64,000 nucleotides of DNA from Coenobita brevimanus (GCA_032717465.1 JAVRFU010003718.1:1322926-1386925), one strand, 5' to 3'. Counted from the stretch's first letter, positions 44,392 to 55,933 are shown. The notes: a model not told the origin generated them from the letters alone. Translations and numbers: made by a program.

Positions 44392-44765
44392 TGTCTCCTA
44401 CGCTGATTAAAATATCTAATTCCGTCAGGGGTGGCCACAAACAAATCGCCTCCATGTCGCTCTGTCCCCCACTATTTCACTGCCCTGCTCCCAGCTCACA
44501 CCTCCCTCCCATATACCTCTCCAATCCATCCCTCCAACGCATCCTTGGTCTCCCCCTATCTAGTTTGTGTCCCAAGCTGATTAAAATATGTCAGGGGTGG
44601 CCACAAACAAATCGCCTCCATGTCGCTCTGTCCCCCACTATTTCACTGCCCTGCTCCCAGCTCACACCTCCCTCCCAAATATCTCTCCAATCCATCCCTC
44701 CAACGCATCCTCGGCCTCCCCCCTCCACCTAAATCATACTCTCTCTTAATGTCTATCCTCTCTAC
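44392..44765 (-). repeat. Two tandem family A LINE ends, inverted
   Basis: CTGATTAAAATAT...GTCAGGGGTGGCCACAAACA, then CACTATTTCACTGCCCTGCT and CATCCCTCCAACGCATCC, occur at about 44400-44560 and again at 44577-44745. The two copies share the variants CACTATTTCACTG and CAACGCATCC, so this is a local ~180-bp duplication and not two insertions. The BEL/Pao element inserted immediately beside them. Confidence 0.65.
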
Positions 44766-45060
44766 ACAGCCAAATAAAATACATTAAAGGTTAGCTACAG
44801 CACAGCATCTGAAAAACCTGTTAGCTTTTCCACTGAACCCTTTTCTATTTCAGAGAACCCAGTGGACTGCAGGCTGGCTTTCCTCCACTATCTTCCTTTC
44901 AGGGGATAGGGAGTACAACTAACACTATTCCATCACTTACTACAAATTTAATGAGTCTCCTTGGTTACTAGTCAAAATTGTCTCCACCTGCCCTGAGCCG
45001 AAAGGGTAAGGAAAAAAATACTTAACTGAAACGCCTTCGTCCGTTGAATCCAAACACCCG
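44766..45060. other. Spacer
   Basis: Nothing is recognised. Confidence 0.4.
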
Positions 45061-45064
45061 TCTT

Positions 45065-45660
45065 GATCTTGAATTCCAACCCCATCTTCTTGGTGGCTTG
45101 AATTCCAACCCCCGTCTTTTTGGTCACTTGAATTCCAACCCCCGTCTTTTTGGTCACTTGAATTCCAACCCCCGTCTTTTTGGTCACTTGAATTCCAACC
45201 CCTGTCTTCCTTGGTGGCTTGAATTCCAACCCCCGTCTTTTTGGTCACTTGAATTCCAACCCCTGTCTTCCTTGGTGGCTTGAATTCCAACCCCCGTCTT
45301 CTTGGTCGCTTGAATTCCAACCCCTGTCTTCCTTGGTGGCTTGAATTCCAACCCCCGTCTTCCTTGGTCGCTTGAATTCCAACCCCTGTCTTCCTTGGTG
45401 GCTTGAATTCCAACCCCCGTCTTCCTTGGTCGCTTGAATTCCAACCCCTGTCTTCCTTGGTCGCTTGAATTCCAACCCCCGTCTTCCTTGGTCGCTTGAA
45501 TTCCAACCCCCGTCTTCTTGGTCGCTTGAATTCCAACCCCTGTCTTCCTTGGTGGCTTGAATTCCAACCCCCGTCTTCTTGGTCGCTTGAATTCCAACCC
45601 CCGTCTTCTTGGTCGCTTGAATTCCAACCCCCGTCTTCCTTGGTGGCTTGAATTCACCAT
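45065..45660. repeat. 30/31-bp minisatellite (~20 copies), one EcoRI motif per unit
   Basis: The unit TTGAATTCCAACCCCCGTCT then TCTTGGTCGC has three main subtypes differing at the end (TTTTGGTCAC, TCCTTGGTGGC, TCTTGGTCGC). The first subtype is clustered at 45110-45190. Minus-strand frames (76-198 aa) are repeat artefacts. Confidence 0.9.
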
Positions 45661-46845
45661 CTTGGTGACGAATTCAAACTTCGTCGGTTGAAATTAGACA
45701 CTGAAAAAAAAAGAGTTATCTCAATCATTTGTAGGCTATCCCTCGAAATTCCAAATATATGCAAACCTAAAATAAGTCCGTTCAGTTTTATGCTGTCTAC
45801 TACCACACTATACATTTTGGAAAGCTATTTGGAAATCTATTAACTCCAAATTATGCCCTGAATATTAAAATTTGGGGAAAAACATCAATTACATGAAAAC
45901 ACGCATCATTTCAAGAACTACCACACACACCACAAAGCCAGTCAGGAGACAGGACGTGTGTGCTGGGCAATCCCCAGGTCCTGTCCTCCCCACTTACTTT
46001 TTTAACCAGCCCATACCCCACTGACCGGGCTAATGTATGGCCCGGCCTGCACTATAGGTGCAGGGAATCTTTGAACGAAGAACTACCAATCTAACTTCAC
46101 GAACTTTGCTTGCTGCTGGTACCGTCGCCATCTTTAAGCCCATCTCTATAAACATTAACACCATATGGGCTGCTAGTCACGATAAAGTGCAATGGAAAGT
46201 GTGGAGGACCATGCTACGATCTTATTCTGACACTGAGGTACAGAGAATAAAAGCTACAGGAGAAAAATCAAAGCGACTCTTGCATATGGGACGGACGACT
46301 TAAAAAACAAAAGCCGCTCTGGGTTAAATATTCCATAAAATCAAGTTTAACGGACTTCCATTAACATCAAGCTAAGTCAAAAGTTTTAAAAGTTCCATCG
46401 TATGAAAGTAAACTAGATTACACATTATTAAAGGAAATTGTTGGACGAAGAAGGAAATTATATTTACCCAAAGAGTCGCAGACCCCCCCACCAGCACGGC
46501 CCAACTCGGAATGAGCCGGCGACCAACCAAGGGAAACGTACCTCCCTCCACCTCCTTCCCTCCCCAACCCCCTTCTCTCCATTCCTCCAGTCCACCCCCC
46601 TCCACTTCGGCCCTTCCACTCCATGACGTAGTTTCCGTATTTTTTTTGTGTATATGTATTAATTTATACAGATGTGTGTACGGTATGTGTTCATGTATGT
46701 GTATGTATGTATGTATGTGTGTGTAATTTCCATTTCTCATGATTAGCGTCAAGATAATGGCTACTTGTACCGTCTTTCTTTTGGGATATAAGAATACATA
46801 CATATTTATGAATATTAGGTGAGTGTATATGTATGTTAAGGATTA
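45661..46845. other. Low-repeat spacer
   Basis: No family-like ORF is seen. A C-rich stretch (46535-46620) and a (TATG)n tract (46690-46722) are present. Confidence 0.4.
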
Positions 46846-46869
46846 TTTCAATTTGGATCTCAGTCCAAT

Positions 46870-47250
46870 TGAAGACAGTAGTTTCCTCCAACCCCCTCCT
46901 TCTCTCCGCCCCCCCACTTTCTTCCCTCCTCCTCCCTCTCTCCGTTCCCCACTTACTCCTCCTCCTCCTCCGTCTCTCCGACCCCCACCACCTTTCCTCC
47001 ATCCTCCTTTCTCCTCCCTACCTCCCCTCCTCCTCTTTCCATCCTCCACCTCTCCTTCCCCCTCCTCCGTCCCTCACTACCTCCATCCCCCTTTATTCCT
47101 CCTCTCCTCCCTCCTTCTCTCCACATAAAGCTGGCACAAATTCCTTTTCCCCCTTCTTCCCACCCTCCCTCCCTCCACGCCCTTCCTTCCTCCCTCCCAA
47201 CTTCCCCCTCCATCCCTCCACGGCCTGCCATCTACGGGGTTCTGCAATAT
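46870..47250. repeat. Polypyrimidine low-complexity tract
   Basis: About 380 bp of almost pure C/T on the plus strand (CTCCTCCTCCTCCGTCTCTC and similar). The frames across it are compositional artefacts. Confidence 0.8.
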
Positions 47251-47336
47251 TCAAAAACATACCCTTTTCTTTCTTTTTTATTTTTCATTTTCTTTTTTTT
47301 CTTAACCTCCCCCATTGCAGGTGACGTACATACAGG

Positions 47337-47575
47337 CTCATTCTGCCTTCTACTAAACGATTATATTCTGGAAGGATTTATTTAAGGGACCTTGTTGGTG
47401 GGGCACAAGAGAGAGCAGTGGAAATGAGAGGAGCATGTGGAGTTACACATTCTGCCTACTACTAAACGATTATATTCTGGAAGGATTTATTTAAGGGACC
47501 TTGTTGGTGGGACACATACCAAGAGTGAGGGCAGTGGAAATGAGTTATTTGAGAGGAGCCTGTGGAGTTACATGG
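47337..47575. repeat. ~115-bp direct duplication
   Basis: CATTCTGCC(T/A)ACTAAACG... GATTATATTCTGGAAGGATT, TATTTAAGGGACCTTGTTGG and GCAGTGGAAATGAG occur twice (from about 47339 and 47451). It ends at a family A LINE fragment. Confidence 0.75.
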
Positions 47576-47599
47576 AGAGACTGACTGACGAATGAGGAA

Positions 47600-47905
47600 G
47601 TAAAGAAGCGTTGTGGTGTGGATGTGGATGTGATAGGAAGCGTTAGGAGACACACACTGAGGTGGTTTGGCCATGTGGAGAGGATGGAGAGTGAGAGACT
47701 GACGAGGAGTGTGAGGTGGAGGGGGAGAGGGAGGGGGAGGCCGAGAGTGAGATGGAGGGATGGAGTAGAGAGGTATATGAGGGAGAGGATGCGAGATGGG
47801 AGCAGGGCAGTGAAAAGGAGTTGGACAGAGTGACATGGAGGCGATTTGTTTATGGCTACCCCCACGGGATTAAGGCGTCTGGCAATAAATATAGATAATA
47901 CAGGT
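47600..47905 (+). repeat. Family A LINE 3' end
   Basis: It encodes LRWFGHVERMESERLTRSV, GRGRGRPRVRWRDGVERYM and a degraded WEQGSEK segment. It then has TTAAGGCGTCTGGCAATAAA and a short tail. It is truncated just upstream of the GHVERM segment. Confidence 0.75.
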
Positions 47906-48300
47906 AATATACTGTATATGATGCATATAAGATATAAACAACATAGATAAAGTATATAGAAATATAAATAATATGTATATATGAGTATTATATTATCATG
48001 CCTGCACCTATCATTACTACCATCACCACTACCAGAGCCAGCACCACCATCACCACCACAACTATCAACCCTTCTTTACCAGTGTCATCATCACTACGGT
48101 ACGGCGCGTCACACTGTATTGCTCTTAGTCATTATCCTTTACTCATTACTCTTATCACTGGTCCTTCCTTCCTCCTCCACACCATTTTACACATCTAACT
48201 CAACGCCTCACCTTTAAACACACACGGCTTTACAATTCCACTAGTCCTATAAGAATGTCACCATCTTCCTCTTCCCCCGGCTACATTCTTACTTTATAGT
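47906..48300. other. Spacer, C/A-rich in part
   Basis: TATA-rich then (ACC)/(CAT)-rich sequence. No gene is recognised. Confidence 0.4.
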
Positions 48301-48304
48301 CTTC

Positions 48305-49190
48305 GTGGACTTCGAAGGGAGGGAAGGAGGAGGAGAGAAGAGAGTGAGGAAGGAAGAAGAAGCCGAGGTGAGGAGGAGGAGGAGGAGGGGAGGTGCGAGA
48401 GAGGCTGAAGGGAAAGAGGGACGTGAGACAAGAGAGAGACAGGAGGAGGGAAAGAAGCGCGTGGAAAGACCTAGACTGGGACGGGCAAACAGAGTGGCAA
48501 CTGGAGGTGCAGGGGAGGCAGGGAAAATAATGGCTTTAGCACTTATTAGGTGAGGATGAGAAGGATGTGGAGGAGGAGGAGGAGGAGAAGGAGGAGGAGG
48601 AGGAGGAGGAGAAGGAGGAGGAGGAGGAGGAGGAGAAGGAGGAGGAGGAGGAGAAGAAGGATGTGGAGGATGAGAAGGAGAAGGAGGAGGAGGAGAAGTA
48701 GGTGGTGGTGTGGATAGAGGAGAAATAAGAGCACAATACTGAGGAGGAAGGACAGAGGAAGGAGAAGAAAGGGATGATGAGGGAGAGACGGAGGGCGAGG
48801 ATGAAGGAGAAAGGGAGTATGAGGAGGAAGGAGAGGATGAGAGAGAAGGGGAGGAAGAGGGAGAGGAAGAAGGGGAGGATGAGGGAGAGAAGGAAGAAGA
48901 GAAGGAGAGAGAGAAGGAGGTTGAAGGGAAGGAGAGAAAGAGGAAAGAAGAGAGAGGAGGAGGAAGGAGAGAGAGGAGGAAGAAGAGGAGAGAGAGGGGG
49001 AAAGAGTGAAGGAGAGAGAGGAGGAGGAAGGAGAGAGAGGAGGAAGAAGAGGAGAGAGAAGAGGAAGGAGGGAAGGAGAGAGAAGAGGATGGAAGGAAGC
49101 AGAGAGAAGAAGAAGGAAAGGAGAGAGTGGAGGAAGGAGAGAAGGAGAGAGAGGATGAGGAGGAGGAGGTTGAAGATGAGAGGGGCCAGA
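48305..49190. repeat. ~0.9-kb polypurine (GGA/GAG/GAA) tract
   Basis: The plus strand is almost pure A/G at 48315-48425 and 48555-49185, including (GGA)n at 48570-48660. Sub-repeats such as GGAGAGAGAGGAGGAAGAAG recur at 48970-49060. Such mirror-type polypurine tracts can form triplex DNA. The long Ser/Pro/Leu frames on the minus strand (up to 307 aa) are artefacts. Confidence 0.85.
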
Positions 49191-49289
49191 GCACAGCTAA
49201 AGCCAAAACCAACCCACCATCTCTTTACAAGGCCGTTCACCGCGCCAGGCAGATTGGTGGTGCGGCCAAGATGAATGCGTCAGTCAAGA

Positions 49290-50585
49290 GGGCACCCAGT
49301 ACAGGTCGTCTGCTTAAGGGGCACCCAGTACAGGTCGTCTGCTTAAGGGGCACCCAGTACAGGTCGTCTGCTTAAGGGGCATGCAGTACAGGTCGTCTGC
49401 TTAAGGGGCATCCAGTACAGGTCGTCTGCTTAAGGGGCACCCAGTACAGGTCGTCTGCTTAAGGGGCTGAAACGCAATACAGGTCGTGTGCTTAAGGGGC
49501 ATCCAGTACAGGTCGTGTGCTTAAGGGGCATCCAGTACAGGTCGTCTGCTTAAGGGGCTGAAACGCAATACAGGTCGTGTGCTTAAGGGGCACCCAGTAC
49601 AGGTCGTCTGCTTAAGGGGCTGACACCCAGTACAGGTCGTGTGCTTAAGGGGCACCCAGTACAGGTCGTCTGCTTAAGGGGCACCCAGTACAGGTCGTCT
49701 GCTTAAGGGGCACCCAGTACAGGTCGTCTGCTTAAAGGGCACCCAGTACAGGTCGTCTGCTTAAGGGGCTGACACCCAGTACAGGTCGTCTGCTTAAGGG
49801 GCACCCAGTACAGGTCGTCTGCTTAAGGGGCATCCAGTACAGGTCGTCTGCTTAAGAGACACCCAGTACAGGTCGTCTGCTTAAGGGGCATCCAGTACAG
49901 GTCGTCTGCTTAAGGGACACCCAGTACAGGTCGTCTGCTTAAGGGGCACCCAGTACAGGTCGTCTGCTTAAGGGGCACCCAGTACAGGTCGTCTGCTTAA
50001 GGGACACCCAGTACAGGTCGTCTGCTTAAGGGGCACCCAGTACAGGTCGTCTGCTTAAGGGGCACCCAGTACAGGTCGTCTGCTTAAGGGACACCCAGTA
50101 CAGGTCGTCTGCTTAAGGGACACCCAGTACAGGTCGTCTGCTTAAGGGGCATCCAGTACAGGTCGTCTGCTTAAGGGGCATCCAGTACAGGTCGTCTGCT
50201 TAAGGGACACCCAGTACAGGTCGTCTGCTTAAGGGACACCCAGTACAGGTCGTCTGCTTAAGGGACACCCAGTACAGGTCGTCTGCTTAAGGGACACCCA
50301 GTACAGGTCGTCTGCTTAAGGGACACCCAGTACAGGTCGTCTGCTTAAGGGACACCCAGTACAGGTCGTCTGCTTAAGGGACACCCAGTACAGGTCGTCT
50401 GCTTAAGGGGCACCCAGTACAGGTCGTCTGCTTAAGGGGCACCCAGTACAGGTCGTCTGCTTAAGGGACACCCGGTACAGGTCGTCTGCTTAAGGGACAC
50501 CCAGTACAGGTCGTCTGCTTAAGGGACACCCAGTACAGGTCGTCTGCTTAAGGGGCATCCAGTACAGGTCGTCTGCTTAAGGGGC
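49290..50585. repeat. 29-bp minisatellite (~43 copies)
   Basis: The unit CACCCAGTACAGGTCGTCTG then CTTAAGGGG repeats from about 49290 to 50585. Subtypes are GGGGCACCC, GGGGCATCC, GGGACACCC and longer GGGGCTGA(A/C)AC units. The longer units cluster at 49460-49780 and the GGGACACCC type clusters to the right. Each unit has CTTAAG. Units are short and uniform with no spacers, so it is not a CRISPR array. Confidence 0.92.
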
Positions 50586-50680
50586 TAACTGCAACGTGTA
50601 CATACCAACCCAAACCTTCCCCTGACACCATCCCAACTTTCCACCCACTCCAGCCAGACGTAGGCTATAAAAAATTTGGT

Positions 50681-52048
50681 TTGAAGGGAGAAAAGTACTT
50701 GGGACTGCTGGTGTTAGCTGCTGCCTTTCTTCTGCGTGTTTTGCGCACTACGGTTAGAGATGTACTGAATGAGACGGATATTGTGCATCCTCTGACACAA
50801 CGCTTGCCTCAGGCTGCCGCCACCTCTCATCTGGACGCGACAAGATACTGCAGCCAAATCTTTTTCCACAGTATAACCTATGTATCAAGTGTGGCAGAGA
50901 AGCTCCAGCTCAGCACAAAATACGACGCTGTAACTCGTATGGAGGGCAAGAGACAGGGGCTCTGCGGTAAGCATTCACAGAAAATCTTTTGCAACACGGA
51001 TGGTTCAGACAGCCGCGGGATTGAGAACATTCGAGAAGCCAGTGACAAAGACATGTTGGCTGTTTACTACTTCACGTCCACGGCCTGGCTGTACATGTGC
51101 TGGTGTACAGTGCACCGCGTGTCCTATCTGGCCGACATGGTGTAGTGGGACTCAACAGAACCGGCATTACAAAAGCCTGAGGGGGACTTTCGGGCCAATA
51201 ACGACAAGAGCCCTTTCGGGTGTGCACGATTCTCCTTCTGCCCAAACCCGTGCTGTGGGGCGCTTTTTGAGCCAAGTGAGGCCCGATGCTCACGAAGAAC
51301 AGCAAACCCGTGCCATGGAGAAGGCCAGGTGGGTGGCGGGGGCTGCAGGCCATTATATGAGTCAGGCCTTAACCTCCTCCAGTTGAAAATGACAGGAATT
51401 AAGAGTACGTGCAATTGCGGACAAGGGAAGTATGATCCGGATCGTAAAATCTGTCTAATTCCCAGATTTTGTGGGTCGGACAACTGTAAGTGTAATGAGT
51501 ACTGTGTGGACACCCATCAGGGGTATGTTTGGTACTGTAAAGAACAATACCTCTGGGACGAGCAGTTAAAAAGATGTGCTAAGTTTATGACCCTTATCTC
51601 TTCCTTCCCTGAGGAGGAGGAGGAGGAGGAGGAAGATGACGAAGAGGATATTTATAATGATGATGATGATGATGGGGAGGAGGAGGAGGAGGAGGAGGAT
51701 ATTTATAATGATGATGATGATGATGGGGAAGAGGAGGAGGAAGATATTTATAATGATGATGATGATGATGATGGGGAGGAGGAGGAGGAGGAGGAGGAGG
51801 AAGATATTTATAATGATGATGATGATGATGATGGGGAGGAGGAGGAGGAGGAGGAGGAGGAGGAAAAGGAAGATGACGAAGAGGATATTTATAATGATGA
51901 TGATGATGATGATGGGGAGGAGGAGGAGGAGGAGGAGGAGGAGGAGGAGGAGATTTATAATGATGATGGTGATGAGGAGGAAGATGATGATAATGAAGAG
52001 ATGTATGATGATGATGAACACAAAAACCAAAGAAAACGTCACTTTTGA
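50681..52048 (+). CDS. Putative secreted Cys-rich protein with long Asp/Glu tail; one in-frame TAG
   Basis: Frame 50681-51145 encodes 154 aa with a hydrophobic N-terminus (YLGLLVLAAAFLLRVL, a signal peptide or anchor) and stops at TAG 51143-51145. The same frame is then open without a break to 52048. It encodes a Cys-dense region (CARFSFCPNPCC..., CNCGQGKYDPDRKICL, CGSDNCKCNEYC, CAKF; about 51215-51585) and ~140 residues of Glu/Asp runs punctuated by DIYN motifs, ending HKNQRKRHF. The TAG may be a nonsense mutation, lie in an unrecognised intron, or separate two unrelated frames. The acidic runs come from GAG/GAT triplet repeats and may be partly repeat drift. Calcium binding, as in acidic cuticle or shell matrix proteins, is only a composition-based guess. 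No family is recognised. Confidence 0.45.
51610..52010. repeat. GAG/GAT triplet repeat tract within the acidic ORF
   Basis: Alternating (GAG)n and (GAT)n blocks separated by GATATTTATAATGATGAT occur six times with variable length. Blocks keep the +2 frame throughout, so length changes have been in multiples of 3. Confidence 0.85.
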
Positions 52049-53300
52049 ACACGATGCACAAAAAACTGGGTGAAGCCTTCGATAAATCAATCCCCTTGGT
52101 TATAAGGGGTATGGAAGGAACGTGGACCGGGTTTAGAACGAAGCTCAAACCCCTGTGGCGACTGTTTTGCGGCGGGGTGTTGGTGGTGGTGGTGGTGGTG
52201 GGGGAGGCTCACAGGTGGAGTGTGGTGTGAACGCGTTGATGCCACACCAGTAGCCGTGCCAGTCTCCATCTTTATCTATAAAAGTAAATACCTACAGTGC
52301 TCCTTTGGCTGTAAATTGGCCTAAAATTGCCATCTCTTTATCTTGAATGCTGCGTTGTAGCAAAAGACGAATGCTGGACTATGGTGTTAGTAATGAAGAG
52401 GTATAGATGCCGAGTAGTAGCATTATCCTTCTTTCTTGATGAGGTACGTGATTAAAGTTGTAAAAGGAAAGGTTTGGGTCAAGGACTTATAATTCAAAAA
52501 TCAATGCAGCCACCAAGTAACCTAGACTCACTAAACATACAATAAAACATCGACAGCGAACTATTAGACAACTCATCAAGACACACACATATAGTTTGTG
52601 TATTCTTAAAAAAAATCTTGCTATCTACACATACTCTGTGTTACACTGCATCGCGGTATCTCTATCACAGTACATTATATTCGTCTAAGGGAAGCAAAAG
52701 TAAATTGTACCGTGATATCTTCTCTAAGTCTCTAAAAAGGTAACAATTAGTACTGCTGAGGTTTAAACTAATGTTAGGGAGAGAATTTGAAACTAGAAAG
52801 GAGTGCCAGATGTGGGAATGTTGTTCGTAGTTATTGACTTCGGCTTCATCTTACCGTCAGCAAACCCAAAATATCCCGTAAGAGGGTAGTATCCATGCAA
52901 ATAATGTAGCATATAAATTCTTTCACACAGCTAACTCTATCATAAGTGCAGCGATACTAGCATATACAGTAAACAAGCGAATTGATCAGAACTATAATAC
53001 CAAATTGAATCTCGCGGGCATCACATCAAGGAAAAGGCCTGGGTTCCAAAATTATAAATGTTTTGAGCGTCAGGTGCACGTGCATAAAATTGCTTGTTTA
53101 TTTTTTAGTTTTCACGCAGCCAAGCCAAAAATAATGTAAAAATCGAAATAAGCGACCAAACAAAATTATTTCTAATACTTTTAAAATGCTGTGAAGACTT
53201 TTTAAGTCTCGGAAATTGGTTTAAGATCTTTATGAATACTTCCGAGGTTGGCGATGGGATTGTGTGTGTAACCGACGCCATGTTTAAAGAGAACAGAGTG
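52049..53300. other. Single-copy-looking non-coding DNA
   Basis: No repeat or family-like ORF is seen. (GGT)n lies at 52180-52200. AATAAA lies at about 52541, roughly 0.5 kb after the acidic ORF, and could serve as its polyadenylation signal. Confidence 0.4.
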
Positions 53301-54070
53301 ATGAGGTGAGTATCATGCCTTGAGTCCACATTTTCAAGCGGTTACAGTTAATTTACGTGTATTATTGTGTTTGTGAAAATTAGATATGGCATTGGAGATA
53401 ACTTGGAGGTGAACATTTCTAGTGAGTATTCGTGTTTCGTGATTATAAAGGACGACAAAGTGCGAGCAGAAACTCAGGAAAGTCGGCGTCGTGAGTATCC
53501 TGGTCCACTTCCATAATTTTACCACTAGCTTCTGATTTACCTGCATAATTCTGCTTGTTAATATTAAATAAGTTAATGGAGCTTACTAGGGTATAGGTAT
53601 GTGGTGGAAATATTCGTGTTTTGAGATGGTTTGTGGAATGGTGGTGTAAATGGAACAGACGCCGAAGAAGGCCAGCTTAGGTATCCTGCTCTAATTCGTT
53701 TTTCGGCAGCTTCCATCTAATTTACTTACACAGTTCTACTCACTATTGTTAGATAGAGATTATCAGGGTGTAGAGATTATTAGGGTGTACGCGTGTGAGG
53801 GAAAGTGGGTCTATTGAGATGATATTTGACATCCTTGTAAGATTTGACGTCGAATATGACCGGCGTAGTAAGTTAAGTATCCTGCTCTGCCTCCACATTT
53901 TCCTTACATACAGCCAATTTCCCCACTTAATTCTGCTTACTGTTGTTATGCAAGGTAATGGAGATAAATAAGTGTAGTCTGGTGGCAGAATATTGTTGTT
54001 TGCAGATATTTAAAGGATGTCGGTGTTTTTCGTGGCCTTGCCGACATTTTGTAAACATTCTGCCCCGACA
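53300..54070. repeat. Old ~190-bp tandem repeat, four diverged units
   Basis: GTATC(C/A)TG-anchored units begin at about 53308, 53494, 53681 and 53877 (spacing 186, 187, 196). Each contains a version of ATTTAC...CATAATTCTGCTTA, then TTAATGGAG...TAGGGTGTA and TGTGGTGGAAATATTCGTGT. Most units also carry a splice-donor-like GTGAGT/GTAAGT at the junction. Similarity is low enough that the units are old. Confidence 0.65.
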
Positions 54071-54649
54071 TTTTTAGGATGTTCGTATGTTATGTATTTC
54101 CGTTGATTTATTGTTTGTTGTCGTTGTTTTTATTATGTTGTGGGTTTGGGGGTATTTTTTGAAGCGGATACCACGTAAATAGCTCCTTCAAGCCGATAAC
54201 GTGTTGGAGGGGGACGCCTGCAGGTGGTGGCACTGATATAACCACGCCAGTACCACTATTAATATGTATGTTACTCAATACCTATCCCAGGGAAGCAGGA
54301 TGTGGCACTGCAGAGAGGTAACTTCATCCTGCAGACCACCGGGTTCACGTTTAGATGAGCAGGGAGCCACAGTAACACTTTTACTACCGCTGTCTGTTGA
54401 CGATTTTATCTGTACGTTTAGGTCAACCTGGAGTCACACTAACACTTTACTACTGCTGCCTGCTGACGATTATAACTTTATTTTTCACTTTATTTAGCCA
54501 AGACGGGTTTTGTAAGTGGAAGGGTTAGACACAGCCTGCATGCAGCCCCACACTACCATGGAGTCTCCTAAGCGGAATAACATCGGTTACTGATACAAAG
54601 AATAAAGCTGCAATTTGTACTCTAACTTGGACCACACTCTTGGCCTTTG
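54071..54649. other. Spacer with short repeat family F motif and a ~100-bp duplication
   Basis: GGGGGACGCCTGCAGGTGGT then GGCACTGATATA at 54209-54240 recurs at 58153-58190 (GAGGGACGCCTTCATGTGGT). A segment with CACACTAACACTTTACTACTG at 54435 repeats one at 54370. Confidence 0.45.
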
Positions 54650-54890
54650 AAGCTTATTTCACAGCTCAGTGCCAGAAAAAGACAATACTGCGGCTCCACA
54701 TCATAGCCATAGCACTTCCTCGTGACTAACATCGTATTCTAATGCTAATCTGTACAGTTGCGGCCAAACAGCATCCTTTCCATAGCACTTCCTCATGACT
54801 AGTATCGTATTGTGATGGTAATCTCTTTACAACTCAGTTCACGAGGAAGAGACAGCAGTTGTAGGCCATGTTAGTGACAACAGTATAATG
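54650..54890. repeat. Dispersed repeat family E, copy 3
   Basis: GCCAGAAAAAGACAATACTGC, CATAGCACTTCCTCGTGACTA and AATGCTAATCTGTACAG match window start sequence. Part of it (CATAGCACTTCCTCATGACTA) is repeated again at 54781. Confidence 0.5.
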
Positions 54891-55501
54891 CTGAGATCAG
54901 ATTAAAGAAGCACATAACATAATGATTACATTTATCTGTTGATGTATATATTTTCATAGACGATTTTTTGTTTCATTCTTGCCACCTGGAGACAGTTTTG
55001 TGAAGATTTGGGGTAAGCAGGTGATAAGGGGGTGATGGCGACCCAGGCTGCTGGCCTGAATACATTGAAGTATGTCACGTTGTTGAAGGGGTGAAGGCAA
55101 CCTGACAGGTACACGTGGTAACTGCACCAAAGTTACCTGGTCCGGTATTTACAATCTTAGCACCGTAGCGTCAGTTTAGAAGGTTTTCTTAGCACCTCTT
55201 CCTTAGCGAATTAGTCTGCTTATTGCACATTAATACCGGGTATTGTGTATTATGTTAATCCTGCCTTTTCATTATCCACATAAGTTACAAAATAACCTGC
55301 AAAGAGGCAGCTTAGTAGCCATGTTTGCGGCTATTTAGGGGGAGGGGGGATCAGAGGCTGGGGCGGGGTGTGGCCCGGGGGTTTGTAGGGTTTGTGGTAT
55401 TGTTCATACCTGTTTGGTGTGAACCACACCTGCGTATAATGAGGCCACACGGGATTTGTACACTGATTGGTAGTCTACCCCAATATGAACAGTTTCGCCA
55501 C

Positions 55502-55532
<31 letters not shown>

Positions 55533-55865
55533 CGAACTTAAAAGGGTGTATTAGGGGATGATGGTAAGAACTGACAGGTCATAAAGGGAACTGTGGGCTT
55601 AAAGTTGGCTGGGGATAAAACTGACTGGTATTCACATAAACTCTTGTAATTCAGCACTGCTGGGTTGGGACAGACATTGCAAAGTGTGGCCAACGTGACT
55701 GTGTACTCTAATATTGCACTGAAGGTGTGTGGCCTGTGTGAAAATAGTGTGGTGCATTTATAACGCTGCTCTGCTACTACACCTGGCTAGTTCTTGTGTG
55801 TTGTAACGACGGCTTAGTGTTGTTAGTGTCAGCTGTGTATCATGTACTGTGTATTCATTTCCTAC

Positions 55866-55933
<68 letters not shown>

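Noticed and set aside
47998..48220. Thr/Ile/Ser-rich frames near 48 kb
   Set aside because: They derive from ACC/ATC-rich low-complexity DNA.
48289..49240. 307-aa and 234-aa Ser/Leu/Pro-rich frames
   Set aside because: They are products of a polypurine tract, open in several frames at once.
49290..50585. Possible CRISPR array
   Set aside because: Units are identical over the full 29 bp with no unique spacers, and the sequence is eukaryotic. It is a minisatellite. The same applies to the arrays at 45065, 19400 and 9139.
50660..50680. TATAAAAAA as a promoter for the acidic-tail ORF
   Set aside because: It lies only ~15 bases before the first ATG, too close for a transcription start upstream of that codon. 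It could still serve a downstream start, but there is no support.
51566..52148. Minus-strand 174-184-aa Ile/His/Pro-rich frames
   Set aside because: They are antisense to the GAG/GAT triplet repeats.
55869..55933. Frames across the (CA)n tract (up to 120 aa)
   Set aside because: Dinucleotide-repeat translation with no flanking similarity.
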